A DNA stretch of 54,267 bases from Chitinophagaceae bacterium (GCA_024643645.1 JAHEMN010000008.1:1-54267), one strand, 5' to 3'. Numbered from the stretch's first letter, positions 8,037-17,330 are shown. Notes: generated by a model not told the origin, from the sequence alone. Made by a program: numbers and translations.

Positions 8037-9563
8037 ATGAAACAAACCAACAAAGAAGTAATTAATATCCGTAAAGTTATTGGAGCATCCTCTGTAGGTA
8101 CCATGATAGAATGGTACGACTTCTACATTTTTGGTATGCTTGCTAAAACAATTTCTACTCAATTTTTTCCTGAAGGAAATCCTACTGCAGCATTATTAAG
8201 TACCCTAGCCATATTTGCTGCCGGATTTATTGTTCGTCCTTTTGGAGCATTAGTATTCGGAAGGCTGGGTGATCTGATCGGTAGAAAATATACATTTCTG
8301 TTAACGTTAATTCTAATGGGTGGTTCTACTTTTTTAATTGGATGTGTACCTAACTACTCCACCATAGGTATTGCCGCACCAATTTTAGTGCTGTTATTAC
8401 GATTACTACAAGGGCTTGCTTTAGGAGGTGAATATGGAGGAGCTGCAACTTATGTTGCAGAACATTCACCTGCAAATAAAAGAGGCTATTATACCAGCTG
8501 GATACAGACCACCGCAACATTAGGTTTATTTGTTGCTTTAGGAATCATCCTGTTAGTTAAATCAAGTATGACTGAAGCAGCTTTTAACGCAGAATGGGGT
8601 GGATGGAGATTTCCCTTCTGGATCTCAATAGTATTGGTTGGTATATCTATATACATCAGAATGCGAATGGCTGAGTCTCCAATGTTTTCCAAATTAAAAG
8701 AAGAAGGAAAAATATCTATTAACCCAATTAAAGAAAGCTTCAGCCATAAAGCGAATTTCAAAATGGTGTTACTGGCATTGTTTGGTGCAGTAATGGGACA
8801 AGGAGTGATCTGGTATACCGGTCAGTTTTATGCGCAAAGTTTTTTAGAAACCTCCTGTAAAATTGAATTTGAGCAAAGCAGAACCATCATGTTATGGGCT
8901 ATCGCATTTGCTACTCCCTTTTTTATTTTCTGGGGTTGGATGAGTGACAGGATTGGAAGAAAATGGATAATGATGGTGGGAATGTTACTGGCAATTCTCA
9001 CTTACAGACCTATTTTTCAAACATTCCTTGATGAAAGTAAGTATGAAATACCCGAAAATATTGCTGCAACTAATCTTACAATAGAAACAACCTTATTAAA
9101 AGGAACTGAAGATTCATTGCTCGTCTCTACGTCAAATTATTTACTGCCTGATGGTAAAAAATTTCAAACCAAACAAGCAGATACAATATCATATGAAAGC
9201 GGCTTACTTAAAATTGGCAAACTGAATATCATCAATAAACATCTTCCAAAATCGACCTACTGGAAATTTATTGGTCTTGTTTTCCTAATGGTATTTTATG
9301 TTACTATGGTATATGGCCCTATTGCTGCTTTTCTAGTTGAAATGTTCCCTACTAAGATCCGGTATACTTCCATGAGCCTGCCATACCATATTGGAAATGG
9401 TGTTTTTGGAGGTCTGGTACCGTTCATCGGTTTATTATTAGCAACTACCTATAAGGCCGACCCATTAGTAGGCTTATGGTATCCGATTGCTGTTGCAGTA
9501 TTATGCCTGGTGATCGGTACATTATATTTAACAAACAAGATCGATAAAAATGTAAATGACTAA
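8037..9563 (+). CDS. MFS transporter, metabolite:H+ symporter (MHS) family, with periplasmic insert
   Basis: A 508-residue twelve-helix carrier. The N-terminus has the MHS-type GTMIEWYDFYIFG segment and GRLGDLIGRK (MFS motif A), and ALGGEYGGAATYVAEHSP is typical of ProP/KgtP relatives. A second motif A (DRIGRK, about residue 304) follows helix 8. Between helices 9 and 10 is a hydrophilic insert of about 75 residues (about 331-407) that should face the periplasm; typical members have only a short loop there. The gene starts opposite acs and is followed 3 bases later by a small two-helix protein. The substrate is probably an organic acid or compatible solute, not determinable from sequence. Confidence 0.88.
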   Translation: MKQTNKEVINIRKVIGASSVGTMIEWYDFYIFGMLAKTISTQFFPEGNPTAALLSTLAIFAAGFIVRPFGALVFGRLGDLIGRKYTFLLTLILMGGSTFLIGCVPNYSTIGIAAPILVLLLRLLQGLALGGEYGGAATYVAEHSPANKRGYYTSWIQTTATLGLFVALGIILLVKSSMTEAAFNAEWGGWRFPFWISIVLVGISIYIRMRMAESPMFSKLKEEGKISINPIKESFSHKANFKMVLLALFGAVMGQGVIWYTGQFYAQSFLETSCKIEFEQSRTIMLWAIAFATPFFIFWGWMSDRIGRKWIMMVGMLLAILTYRPIFQTFLDESKYEIPENIAATNLTIETTLLKGTEDSLLVSTSNYLLPDGKKFQTKQADTISYESGLLKIGKLNIINKHLPKSTYWKFIGLVFLMVFYVTMVYGPIAAFLVEMFPTKIRYTSMSLPYHIGNGVFGGLVPFIGLLLATTYKADPLVGLWYPIAVAVLCLVIGTLYLTNKIDKNVND

Positions 9564-9566
9564 ACA

Positions 9567-9812
9567 ATGAATAAATTAAAAAGATATTTCGGCCTTTTAT
9601 TTATAGTCATCGCCCCGCTTGTAATTTTTCAACTGGTAAGTGGTGCAATTAATTTTATAGATACGAAGGGGACAAAAGATATTAATAACCCGATTATCTG
9701 GGTCATTATCATTACCATCTTTACCCCTATAGCAATCGGACTTGTAATTTTTGGATGGTACGCATTTAAAGGGGAGTATGATCATCTTCCTGAATCTTCA
9801 AAGGAACTTTAA
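9567..9812 (+). CDS. Small two-helix membrane protein, partner of the MFS carrier
   Basis: An 81-residue protein with two predicted transmembrane helices (about residues 8-28 and 43-66) and a short charged C-terminus. Its ATG is 3 bases after the transporter stop codon, so it is almost certainly translated from the same message. Its last 47 bases overlap the 3' end of nhaA on the other strand. No catalytic motif. A role as an accessory or stabilising subunit of the carrier is inference from position only. Confidence 0.75.
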   Translation: MNKLKRYFGLLFIVIAPLVIFQLVSGAINFIDTKGTKDINNPIIWVIIITIFTPIAIGLVIFGWYAFKGEYDHLPESSKEL

Positions 9813-10959
9813 TATTTTTTATAAGCAGAAGCCCGCAAATTGCCGCCAATAAAGAAGCACAAAGAATAGCAATCTTTGAATTTATGATCAATGATTTATC
9901 ACCAAATGCCAGCATTGTGATAAATATTGACATAGTAAACCCAATACCTGCCAAAAGCCCGGCACCAATAATATGTTTCCACTTTATCAGATCCGGTAAT
10001 TGACTCAATTTTACTTTAACCGCTACCCAGGCAAATAAGATTATACCCAATGGCTTTCCCAATATTAAACCGCCTATAATACCAAGACTATTTCTTGATA
10101 ATAATTCATTATAAAACCCAGGCTGCAATCTTATGCCAGTATTGGCTAATGCAAACAATGGAACTATAAAGAAAGCGACAGGTTTATGTAAAAAATGTTG
10201 AAGCTTGTACGAAGGAGACGATTCTCCGCCTCTTCCAAATGGTATGGCAAAAGCCAGTAATACGCCACTAATAGTAGCATGCACACCTGACTGAAACATA
10301 AAATACCACATTGCTATTCCGGGTACTATATAAAATACAAGTCGTTGAACACCAAACTTACCCATAATGAATAAACCAATAAATATGCTTAATGATATAA
10401 ATAAATAGTATATAGATACGCTTTCAGTATAGAAAACTGCTATGATCAAAATGGCCCCCAGATCATCAATTATAGCCAATGCTGTTAAAAATATTTTTAA
10501 TGCAGGAGGAACACTCTTTCCTGCAAGTGATAAAATACCTAATGCAAAAGCAATATCTGTCGCCATTGGAATCGCATAACCATTTGCGGTTGGGGTACCT
10601 CCGTTAAATCCGAAATGAATTAGTGCCGGCAATAACATTCCTCCAACTGCCGCCATGACCGGTAACATGGCGTTATTAATTTTTGACAATTCACCTACAT
10701 ATAACTCCCTTTCTATTTCCAAACCAACCAATAAAAAGAATACAGCCATTAAGGCATCATTGATCCAGTATGAAATAGTGAGACCACCAACTTTAGTATA
10801 CCAAAATTGCTGATAGGCATCACCCATTCCTGAATTAGCAATAATTAAAGAAATAACCGTACACCCTATTAGAATAAAACCGGATGCCTTTTCGCTATTG
10901 AAAAATTCATTATATAACTTTGATAATAAAACCGGAGGAGGTATAATTGACTTAATCAT
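9766..10959 (-). CDS. nhaA: Na+/H+ antiporter NhaA
   Basis: A 397-residue inner-membrane antiporter that exchanges cytoplasmic Na+ for external H+. The sequence starts with a charged amphipathic helix (FNSEKASGFIL), followed by about twelve hydrophobic helices. The diagnostic stretch ATDIAFALGILSLAGKSVPP is followed by FLTALAIIDDLGAI, whose Asp-Asp pair corresponds to the ion-binding aspartates of E. coli NhaA. The C-terminal GIGFTMSIF segment is also typical. Length is standard (~390). Its coding end overlaps the end of the convergent small membrane gene by 47 bases. With nhaD 5 kb away, this gives two unrelated Na+/H+ antiporters in one region. Confidence 0.96.
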   Translation of the reverse strand: MIKSIIPPPVLLSKLYNEFFNSEKASGFILIGCTVISLIIANSGMGDAYQQFWYTKVGGLTISYWINDALMAVFFLLVGLEIERELYVGELSKINNAMLPVMAAVGGMLLPALIHFGFNGGTPTANGYAIPMATDIAFALGILSLAGKSVPPALKIFLTALAIIDDLGAILIIAVFYTESVSIYYLFISLSIFIGLFIMGKFGVQRLVFYIVPGIAMWYFMFQSGVHATISGVLLAFAIPFGRGGESSPSYKLQHFLHKPVAFFIVPLFALANTGIRLQPGFYNELLSRNSLGIIGGLILGKPLGIILFAWVAVKVKLSQLPDLIKWKHIIGAGLLAGIGFTMSIFITMLAFGDKSLIINSKIAILCASLLAAICGLLLIKNIKVPLKIQEDDHTPL

Positions 10960-11193
10960 TGTATTCGTTTTCCCAATCGTATAAAATTAACCGGTTTAAA
11001 CATACGCATAACTCAGATAGTCCTTAGGAAATGGCGATCACAACCATCATCGTTTTATTAATAATTTATTAATACAACACAATTAACTGATTATCAGACA
11101 AAAACACATAAGACTCTTTTAAAATTTTACAAAAATCAAACAATCAAGTTACATAAAATGTTTTCTTGTTGGCTAATTTCGCAACTATTCAAA

Positions 11194-11478
11194 ATGAAGA
11201 AAATTGCATACATATTATTATTTCTTTTTACTACCACTCAGGTAGCAACCTCCTATTTATTAGTGAGCCAAACCAACAAATCTTATTCTATAAATTGGGA
11301 AGAAGAACCAGCTACAGAGAAAGAAAAAAAAGAGACTGTCGAGCAGGAAAAATGTTTTACTATCTCTTGCTTGATTGTCACCCTTTCAGAAAATATGAAA
11401 AATTCAGGTGAAAAAGATTATTTGATCTTTCAATCACCTTACCTCGACTACATTACCCCTCCACCTGACCATTGTTAA
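11194..11478 (+). CDS. Small exported protein upstream of the ABC export operon
   Basis: A 94-residue protein from the ATG at 11194. An in-frame ATG at 11158 would add 12 residues ahead of the Lys-Lys that normally begins a signal peptide, so I prefer the shorter form. It has an N-terminal hydrophobic signal (about residues 2-21), an acidic/basic middle full of Glu and Lys (about 35-57), a Cys-containing hydrophobic patch (CFTISCLIV), and a C-terminus ending in three prolines then Asp-His-Cys. It lies 52 bases before the ABC transporter gene. It could be a periplasmic component or an export substrate; I do not recognise the family. A similar-looking protein is encoded at 19716-19997. Confidence 0.6.
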   Translation: MKKIAYILLFLFTTTQVATSYLLVSQTNKSYSINWEEEPATEKEKKETVEQEKCFTISCLIVTLSENMKNSGEKDYLIFQSPYLDYITPPPDHC

Positions 11479-11530
11479 TCAACAAATTCAGGAATTTATT
11501 CTTTATTGTTTATTACTAATATTTTTTTAA

Positions 11531-13207
11531 ATGGAAAAATCATTAAGTCCTGTAGCCAGGATATTAAAATTATTACGTCTCGAAAAAACGGAAATATCAG
11601 CTATTTATTTTTATGCATTAATGGCTGGTTTAATACAATTATCATTGCCTTTAGGTGTACAGTCCATCATAAGTTTTGTATTAGGTGGCTCAATGTCTAC
11701 CTCGTTAATTGTGCTTATTATTTTGGTTGTATTAGGTGTATTAGCTACAGGTCTGATGTATATCAACCAAATGAAACAAATAGAAAAAATTCAGCAAAAA
11801 ATATTTGTTCGCTATTCACTGGAATTCACTGATCATATACCAAAGATTGATCTTAAAAAAAGTGATTCATTTTATTTGCCTGAATTAGTGAATCGATTTT
11901 TTGAAATTCCTGCTTTACAAAAAGGATTATCAAAATTACTACTGGATATTCCAACTGCTATTATTCAGATTCTATTTGGCTTAACATTATTATCATTTTA
12001 TCATCCGGTTTTCATTCTGTTTGGTATCTTATTGATAATTATCCTTTCATTAATTCTTTATTATTCCGGAACAAAAGGATTGCGTACAAGCCTGGCTGAA
12101 AGTGCCCATAAATATGCAGTGGCTGCATGGCTAGAAGAGCTTGCAAGAGTTGTAAAGTCCTTCAAACTTTCTAAAGGAACTTCATTACATAATATAAAAG
12201 CGGACAACAAAATAATCAGCTACCTCTCTGCAAGAACAGAACACTTCTCTGTTTTGCTTTTTCAATACCGGATACTGGTAGGTCTCAAAACAATAATCAC
12301 AGCGGCCATGTTGATCGTTGGCTCTTTCTTGTTGGTCAATCAACAAATTAATATCGGACAGTTTATTGCTGCAGAAATTGTCATACTTATTGTTATCAGT
12401 GCTGTAGAAAAAATTATCGGATCACTTGATAGTGTTTACGATATTCTCACTTCCGTTGAAAAGATTGGAAAGCTTACTGATAAGCCTATAGAACTTCATG
12501 GCACACAACTACTACCCGTAAAAAAAGAAGGGGTTTCCGTTGAATTCAAGGATGTCCAGTTCGGATTCACTGATAATAAGCCAATCATTGATAATATCAG
12601 TTTCAGGATTGAACAAGGTGAATCAGTCTGCATTTCAGGAAATGAAGGAACAGGTAAATCTACACTTCTAAGATTAATAAGTGGGTTATATTCTGATTTT
12701 TCAGGCAATATTCTCATTGATGAAATTCCAGTCCAGAATTATGACCTTGACTCACTAAGATCACTGACCGGTATTTATTTAAGTCAACAAGATATTTTCA
12801 ATGGCACTTTGCTTGAAAATATTACAATGGGCAATGCAACAATAAATACAAATGAAATAACAACACTTGCTGAAAAAATAGGATTGCAACCATTTATAGC
12901 TTCTTTAAAATTCGGTTTTGATACGGAAATAGATCCGGTAGGCAACCATTTACCAGGAAATATTATTCGAAAGATACTATTGATTAGAGCATTGATAAAT
13001 TCTCCACGACTTATTCTTTTAGAAGAACCCTGGATTGGTTTTTCTGAAGAAACAAAGAATAAAGTACAAGAGGTTTTATTAAGCTATGCTAAACACAGTA
13101 CCGTTATCATTATCAGTAATGATGAATCGTTTACAAAAAAATGTGACAGGCAGATCTATCTCTCAAAAAGTATAGCTAAGGTTAGTTCAAACACTAAAAA
13201 CTTATAG
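11531..13207 (+). CDS. ABC transporter, fused permease/ATPase, type I secretion-like, with atypical ATPase motifs
   Basis: A 558-residue half-transporter. Residues about 1-310 are a six-helix exporter-type membrane domain; there is no N-terminal C39 peptidase domain. The nucleotide-binding domain (about 340-550) has a normal Walker A, GNEGTGKST (about 370-378). The LSGGQ signature position reads LPGNI (about 474-478), Walker B reads LILLEEP with Glu in place of the usual Asp, the D-loop is not recognisable, and the H-loop histidine position is Asn (SNDES, about 530). The next genes are an HlyD-type adaptor (3 bases later) and a TolC-type channel, so it is the inner-membrane motor of a tripartite exporter. 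Whether it hydrolyses ATP conventionally is open. Confidence 0.85.
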   Translation: MEKSLSPVARILKLLRLEKTEISAIYFYALMAGLIQLSLPLGVQSIISFVLGGSMSTSLIVLIILVVLGVLATGLMYINQMKQIEKIQQKIFVRYSLEFTDHIPKIDLKKSDSFYLPELVNRFFEIPALQKGLSKLLLDIPTAIIQILFGLTLLSFYHPVFILFGILLIIILSLILYYSGTKGLRTSLAESAHKYAVAAWLEELARVVKSFKLSKGTSLHNIKADNKIISYLSARTEHFSVLLFQYRILVGLKTIITAAMLIVGSFLLVNQQINIGQFIAAEIVILIVISAVEKIIGSLDSVYDILTSVEKIGKLTDKPIELHGTQLLPVKKEGVSVEFKDVQFGFTDNKPIIDNISFRIEQGESVCISGNEGTGKSTLLRLISGLYSDFSGNILIDEIPVQNYDLDSLRSLTGIYLSQQDIFNGTLLENITMGNATINTNEITTLAEKIGLQPFIASLKFGFDTEIDPVGNHLPGNIIRKILLIRALINSPRLILLEEPWIGFSEETKNKVQEVLLSYAKHSTVIIISNDESFTKKCDRQIYLSKSIAKVSSNTKNL

Positions 13208-13210
13208 ATA

Positions 13211-14524
13211 ATGAAAACGAATTTATATAATTCATCTGCATACGATCATATTTATCGCCATAAAAAAAATAGCCGGGTTAAATATTGGTTTTTTGGCTTA
13301 ATCTTCTTCAATGTAATTCTGTTATTCCTTCCCTGGACACAGAACATTCGTTCATCAGGAAAAATAACTACACTCCGGCAGGAACAACGACCCCAGGAAT
13401 TGAATTCAATAATACCGGGTAAAGTGGTAAAATGGTATGTAAAGGAAGGAGACATTATTAATCAGGGTGATACTATTCTTCAATTATCGGAAATCAAAGA
13501 TGATTATCTGGATCCAAATCTTATCAATAGAACCGGAGAACAGTTGACGGCCAAACAAATGTCTGTTGATTATTATAAAGGTAAAGCAGGTACTGCCAGT
13601 TCCCAAATTAATGCGCTGAGTAATGAACGAGATTTAAAACTCGAGCAACTAAGAAATAAAATTAATCAGCAGGAAAGAAAAATACAAAGTGATGAATTGG
13701 AATATACAGCTGCAATAAATGAATTTAATGTAGCTACACGACAAATTACTGCTGGCCAGGCAATGCTTGACTCTGGTGTCATTTCACTGATTGATTATGA
13801 AAAGAGAAAAGTAAATTTTCAAAATATTCAAGCAAAAAAAATCAGTGCAGAAAATAAATTAGCCAATTCAAAACAGGAATTGACTATTCTGAATATTGAA
13901 ATGAATTCAATAGGTCAGGAATTTGCAGAAAAAATCTCAAAAGCATCCGGAGAAAGATTTCAATCCATGTCTGAAATAGCCAGTAATCAGGGGGATATTG
14001 CTAAGTTACAAAATCAATACAGCATCTATAATATAAGAAGTGGAATGTATTATATCACAGCTCCTCAAACAGGTCAAATAACAAAAGCTAAAAAAGCAGG
14101 TATAGGTGAAATAGTAAAAGACGGAGAAATGATTGTTGAAATAGTCCCCGATAAAATACAATACGCTGTTGAAATTTTTGTTCGTCCTGTTGACTTGCCA
14201 CTAATAGCTACCGGACAATCAGTTCAGTTCTGGTTTGATGGATTTCCCGCAATTGTATTCAGCGGTTGGCCTAATGCTTCTTATGGAACTTTTACAGGAA
14301 AAGTTTTTGCTGTAGAAAATTCAGCGGGGCCTAATGGTATGTTCCGTGTATTAGTTGCAGAAGATCCTGAAAAAAAGTCTTGGCCAAAACAACTCCGGAT
14401 TGGTTCCGGCGCAAAAGCAATGGCTTTATTAAAAGATGTACCAGTGTGGTATGAACTCTGGAGAAATATCAATGGTTTTCCGCCTGACTATTACAAACCT
14501 GAATTTAAAAATGGGAAAAAATGA
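13211..14524 (+). CDS. HlyD-family periplasmic adaptor (membrane fusion protein)
   Basis: A 437-residue adaptor linking the inner-membrane ABC exporter to the outer-membrane channel. A short cytoplasmic N-terminus is followed by one transmembrane helix (about residues 24-43). The first half of a lipoyl/barrel-sandwich domain (IPGKVVKWYVKEGDIINQGD) comes next, then a long coiled-coil hairpin (about 100-270). The second lipoyl half contains ITAPQTGQITKAKKAGIGE (about 283-300), followed by a beta-barrel region including VQFWFDGFPAIVFSGWP. Its stop codon overlaps the start of the TolC-like gene as ATGA, indicating translational coupling. Confidence 0.92.
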   Translation: MKTNLYNSSAYDHIYRHKKNSRVKYWFFGLIFFNVILLFLPWTQNIRSSGKITTLRQEQRPQELNSIIPGKVVKWYVKEGDIINQGDTILQLSEIKDDYLDPNLINRTGEQLTAKQMSVDYYKGKAGTASSQINALSNERDLKLEQLRNKINQQERKIQSDELEYTAAINEFNVATRQITAGQAMLDSGVISLIDYEKRKVNFQNIQAKKISAENKLANSKQELTILNIEMNSIGQEFAEKISKASGERFQSMSEIASNQGDIAKLQNQYSIYNIRSGMYYITAPQTGQITKAKKAGIGEIVKDGEMIVEIVPDKIQYAVEIFVRPVDLPLIATGQSVQFWFDGFPAIVFSGWPNASYGTFTGKVFAVENSAGPNGMFRVLVAEDPEKKSWPKQLRIGSGAKAMALLKDVPVWYELWRNINGFPPDYYKPEFKNGKK

Positions 14525-15933
14525 AAAAATCAAAATATTTAATCATATTTCTAATATTTGTTTGTAACTCCTTTTATGTGTTTTCTCAAGAAAATGAGAA
14601 CACACTTACAGCGCAACAATTTATAGACATTGTTTTAAAGTTTCATCCAATTGCTAAGCAGGCAGATATAAATATAGAAAAAGCAAAAGCGGATATACTA
14701 ATTGCAAAAAGTGGATTTGATCCAATAGCAACTACTACTATTACACAAAAAACTTTTGATGGAACTGAATATTACAATTCTGTTCAACCGGAGATCCGAA
14801 TACCAACATGGTATGGCATTGAATTAATAGCGGGTGCTGAGAATCTTAGTGGTAGCAGAAATAACAGAGAAGAAACATTAGGTCAAACCAGTTATGCAGG
14901 AATAGTGATCCCATTGGCCAAAAATCTTATTATGGATAAAAGAAGGGCAATTTTAAAAACTGCAAAAATATTTCAAACGTTATCAGAAGTTGAAAAAAGA
15001 AGTATACTTAATAATCTTCTGCTGGATGCCATCAAAGTATATTGGGACTGGGCTTATCAATATCAACAACTTATAATTCTTAAAAATGTTGTATCAATAA
15101 ATGAAAAAAGGTTTAACCTCATCAAAATTGCTTATCGCCAGGGCGATAAACCAGCACTGGATACTACTGAGGCATTGACTCAACTTCAGACATTTCAGTA
15201 TATGCAAAATGAAACAGCATTACAGTTTCAAAATGCAACTTTAGAACTCAATACATTTTTATGGAAAGAAGAACAGCAAATATTTTCATTGCCTGAAAAT
15301 ATTATTCCACAAACGGAATGGGCTTCTGAGAACTTACAAGATAAACCACTACCCATATTAGAGGAGTTATTAACGCAAAGCCGAATAGCCCATCCTGATA
15401 TTCAACAATATGATTTTAAAATAGAAGCACTAACCATTGACCGCAAACTAAAATTTCAAGAGCTTTTACCTAAACTTGATTTTAAATACAACCAACTTGG
15501 GAAAGGATATAATATTCTGAATGCAAAATCGGGACCCTTATTTGATAATAATTTTCAATACGGTGTCAATTTTGGTATACCGTTGCGTCTTTCAAAAGGA
15601 AGGGGAGAATATAGAAAAGCAAAATTAAAAATTAATGAAACAATATTGAGCAGAGATCTTAAATCAGTAATGATTGAAAATAAAATAAAAAGTTACTATA
15701 ATGAGATAGCTACTCTCCGGAATCAATCCGTGCTTTTAACAAATACCTATAACAATTTTCTTGCCCTTCAAAGAGGAGAGGAATTAAAATTTTTTAATGG
15801 GGAAAGCTCATTATTTCTTGTAAACAGCAGGGAAAATAAATCACTGGAAGCTGTACAAAAATTACTAAAAACTAAAATTGAATATTATAAAACATACAAT
15901 AATTTATTGTGGGCTGCTGGTATACTAAATTAA
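14521..15933 (+). CDS. TolC-family outer-membrane efflux channel
   Basis: A 470-residue outer-membrane factor. Signal peptide at residues 1-22 (ending Tyr-Val-Phe-Ser-Gln). The mature protein shows the duplicated TolC helix pattern: NIEKAKADILIAKSGFDPIA near the start and IKSYYNEIATLRNQSVLL in the second repeat, with long alpha-helical hairpins and short strands. It is the third gene of the ABC-HlyD-TolC operon (start overlaps the adaptor stop by 4 bases) and supplies the outer-membrane exit duct. Its TAA stop is interleaved with that of the convergent nhaD within TTAA. Confidence 0.92.
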   Translation: MKKSKYLIIFLIFVCNSFYVFSQENENTLTAQQFIDIVLKFHPIAKQADINIEKAKADILIAKSGFDPIATTTITQKTFDGTEYYNSVQPEIRIPTWYGIELIAGAENLSGSRNNREETLGQTSYAGIVIPLAKNLIMDKRRAILKTAKIFQTLSEVEKRSILNNLLLDAIKVYWDWAYQYQQLIILKNVVSINEKRFNLIKIAYRQGDKPALDTTEALTQLQTFQYMQNETALQFQNATLELNTFLWKEEQQIFSLPENIIPQTEWASENLQDKPLPILEELLTQSRIAHPDIQQYDFKIEALTIDRKLKFQELLPKLDFKYNQLGKGYNILNAKSGPLFDNNFQYGVNFGIPLRLSKGRGEYRKAKLKINETILSRDLKSVMIENKIKSYYNEIATLRNQSVLLTNTYNNFLALQRGEELKFFNGESSLFLVNSRENKSLEAVQKLLKTKIEYYKTYNNLLWAAGILN

Positions 15934-17207
15934 AGTAATTGTTTTTGTAAAAGATAAACTGCCGCACCAGCCACATATCCAATTAATGCCAGTAAACTTA
16001 TTTTTTTAACATACCAAAAAAACTCAATTTTTTCAAGTCCCATTGCAGCAACACCTGCGGCTGATCCTATGATAAGGCAACTACCACCTGTACCTGCACA
16101 ATAAGCAAGAAACTCCCAAAAATAATGATCGGTTGGGTAAAGATCCATACTGTACATACCTTGAGCAGCAGCTACCAAAGGCACATTATCTACAATAGAA
16201 GAGAAAAAACCGATCAGCATAGTTATCACATTTATATTCCCGATCGTTTTATCCATCCATAAAGCAGCATCGTCCAATACACCTGTTACTTCCAATGCAG
16301 CAATACTTAAAAGTATACCCAGAAAAAATAATACACTTGGTGTATCTATCTTTCGTAAAGCATGATTAACAGATAATACACCTTTTTCAGCTTCATCCTT
16401 TTCACTATGTATTATTTCTGTCACTATCCACAATAAACTTAGTCCAAACAAAATCCCCATGAATGGAGGAAGGTGAGTGATTGTTTTAAAAATGGGAACA
16501 AACAATAAAACGCCTAAACCAAGAAAAAATACAATATTCCTTTCTGATGCACGGCTGATATTATTCATTTTTTTATTCGGCAAAGGCATCTTCTCGCCCT
16601 TACCTTTCATACGCCATGCAATAATTAATGTTGGAATTATCATGCAAACCAAACTTGGAATAAAAGTTTTGATCATAATATTCCAGGTGGTAACCTGGCC
16701 TCCTATCCATAGCATAGTTGTAGTTACATCCCCGATCGGACTCCAGGCACCACCAGCATTAGCTGAAATAACTACTAAACCGGCCAACAACCATCGTTCT
16801 TTTTTATTTGGTATTAATTTTCTCAACAACGAAACCATTACAATAGTAGTTGTCAAATTATCCAGTGCAGCAGAGAGAAAGAATGTGATCAAAGCAATAC
16901 TCCATACCAACTTACTCTGCTTCTCTGTTTTTATTTTTTCAATAATTATCTCGAATCCATCATGGGCATCAATTAATTCAACGATTGTCATCGCTCCCAG
17001 TAAGAAAAACAAGATCCCGGCTACATCGCCAAGATGCTCAAGTAAATGAGAATTAACATAATGAGAGTCAGACTTAAAAAGTGCATATACTGTCCAGCAC
17101 AATACTCCTGTTAGCATTGCAGACGCAGCTTTATTTATTTTTAAAGGATGCTCAAGTGTTATTGCTGCATAACCAATTATAAAAATTATGGAGATTATTA
17201 TAATCAT
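15930..17207 (-). CDS. nhaD: Na+/H+ antiporter, NhaD family
   Basis: A 425-residue ion-transporter-superfamily protein with about 11-12 hydrophobic segments. Family marks are AALDNLTTTIVMVSLLRKL, SANAGGAWSPIGDVTTTMLW and, near the end, GTGGSCLIIGSAAGVAAMGL. These paired Asn/Asp/Thr and Gly-Ser-rich re-entrant segments resemble Vibrio and plant-type NhaD. The protein is expected to export Na+ or Li+ in exchange for protons. It is unrelated in fold to the nearby NhaA. It is convergent with the TolC-like gene (4-base overlap) and divergent from carbonic anhydrase, with a perfect -7-like box 20 bases before its ATG. Confidence 0.92.
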   Translation of the reverse strand: MIIIISIIFIIGYAAITLEHPLKINKAASAMLTGVLCWTVYALFKSDSHYVNSHLLEHLGDVAGILFFLLGAMTIVELIDAHDGFEIIIEKIKTEKQSKLVWSIALITFFLSAALDNLTTTIVMVSLLRKLIPNKKERWLLAGLVVISANAGGAWSPIGDVTTTMLWIGGQVTTWNIMIKTFIPSLVCMIIPTLIIAWRMKGKGEKMPLPNKKMNNISRASERNIVFFLGLGVLLFVPIFKTITHLPPFMGILFGLSLLWIVTEIIHSEKDEAEKGVLSVNHALRKIDTPSVLFFLGILLSIAALEVTGVLDDAALWMDKTIGNINVITMLIGFFSSIVDNVPLVAAAQGMYSMDLYPTDHYFWEFLAYCAGTGGSCLIIGSAAGVAAMGLEKIEFFWYVKKISLLALIGYVAGAAVYLLQKQLL

Positions 17208-17226
17208 ACATCAGATCTGATAATTA

Positions 17227-17234
17227 CAAATATA
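17227..17234 (-). promoter_or_regulatory. Putative nhaD -7 promoter box (TATATTTG)
   Basis: The minus strand reads TATATTTG 20 bases before the nhaD ATG, in the 123-base divergent gap to the carbonic anhydrase gene. The -33 element is not convincing. Confidence 0.48.
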
Positions 17235-17304
17235 GGTCAATGAGAAACATCCTAAATCACATATAAACCATAGTGACAAAAAGTAATTCCTGCGTTAATA
17301 AACC

Positions 17305-17312
17305 TATTTTTG
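17305..17312 (+). promoter_or_regulatory. Putative carbonic anhydrase -7 promoter box (TATTTTTG)
   Basis: A TAnnTTTG match 18 bases before the ATG at 17331, in the same divergent region as the nhaD box. No clear -33 TTTG at 19-21 bases upstream. Confidence 0.4.
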
Positions 17313-17330
17313 AAAGCATAATCTTTAAAA

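Noticed and set aside
7974-8162. 62-codon minus-strand frame in the acs/transporter divergent region
   Set aside because: Mostly antisense to the transporter start, with no protein-like features.
16477-17049. 190-codon plus-strand frame opposite nhaD
   Set aside because: Antisense to conserved NhaD helices; its hydrophobicity is a by-product of the opposite strand.
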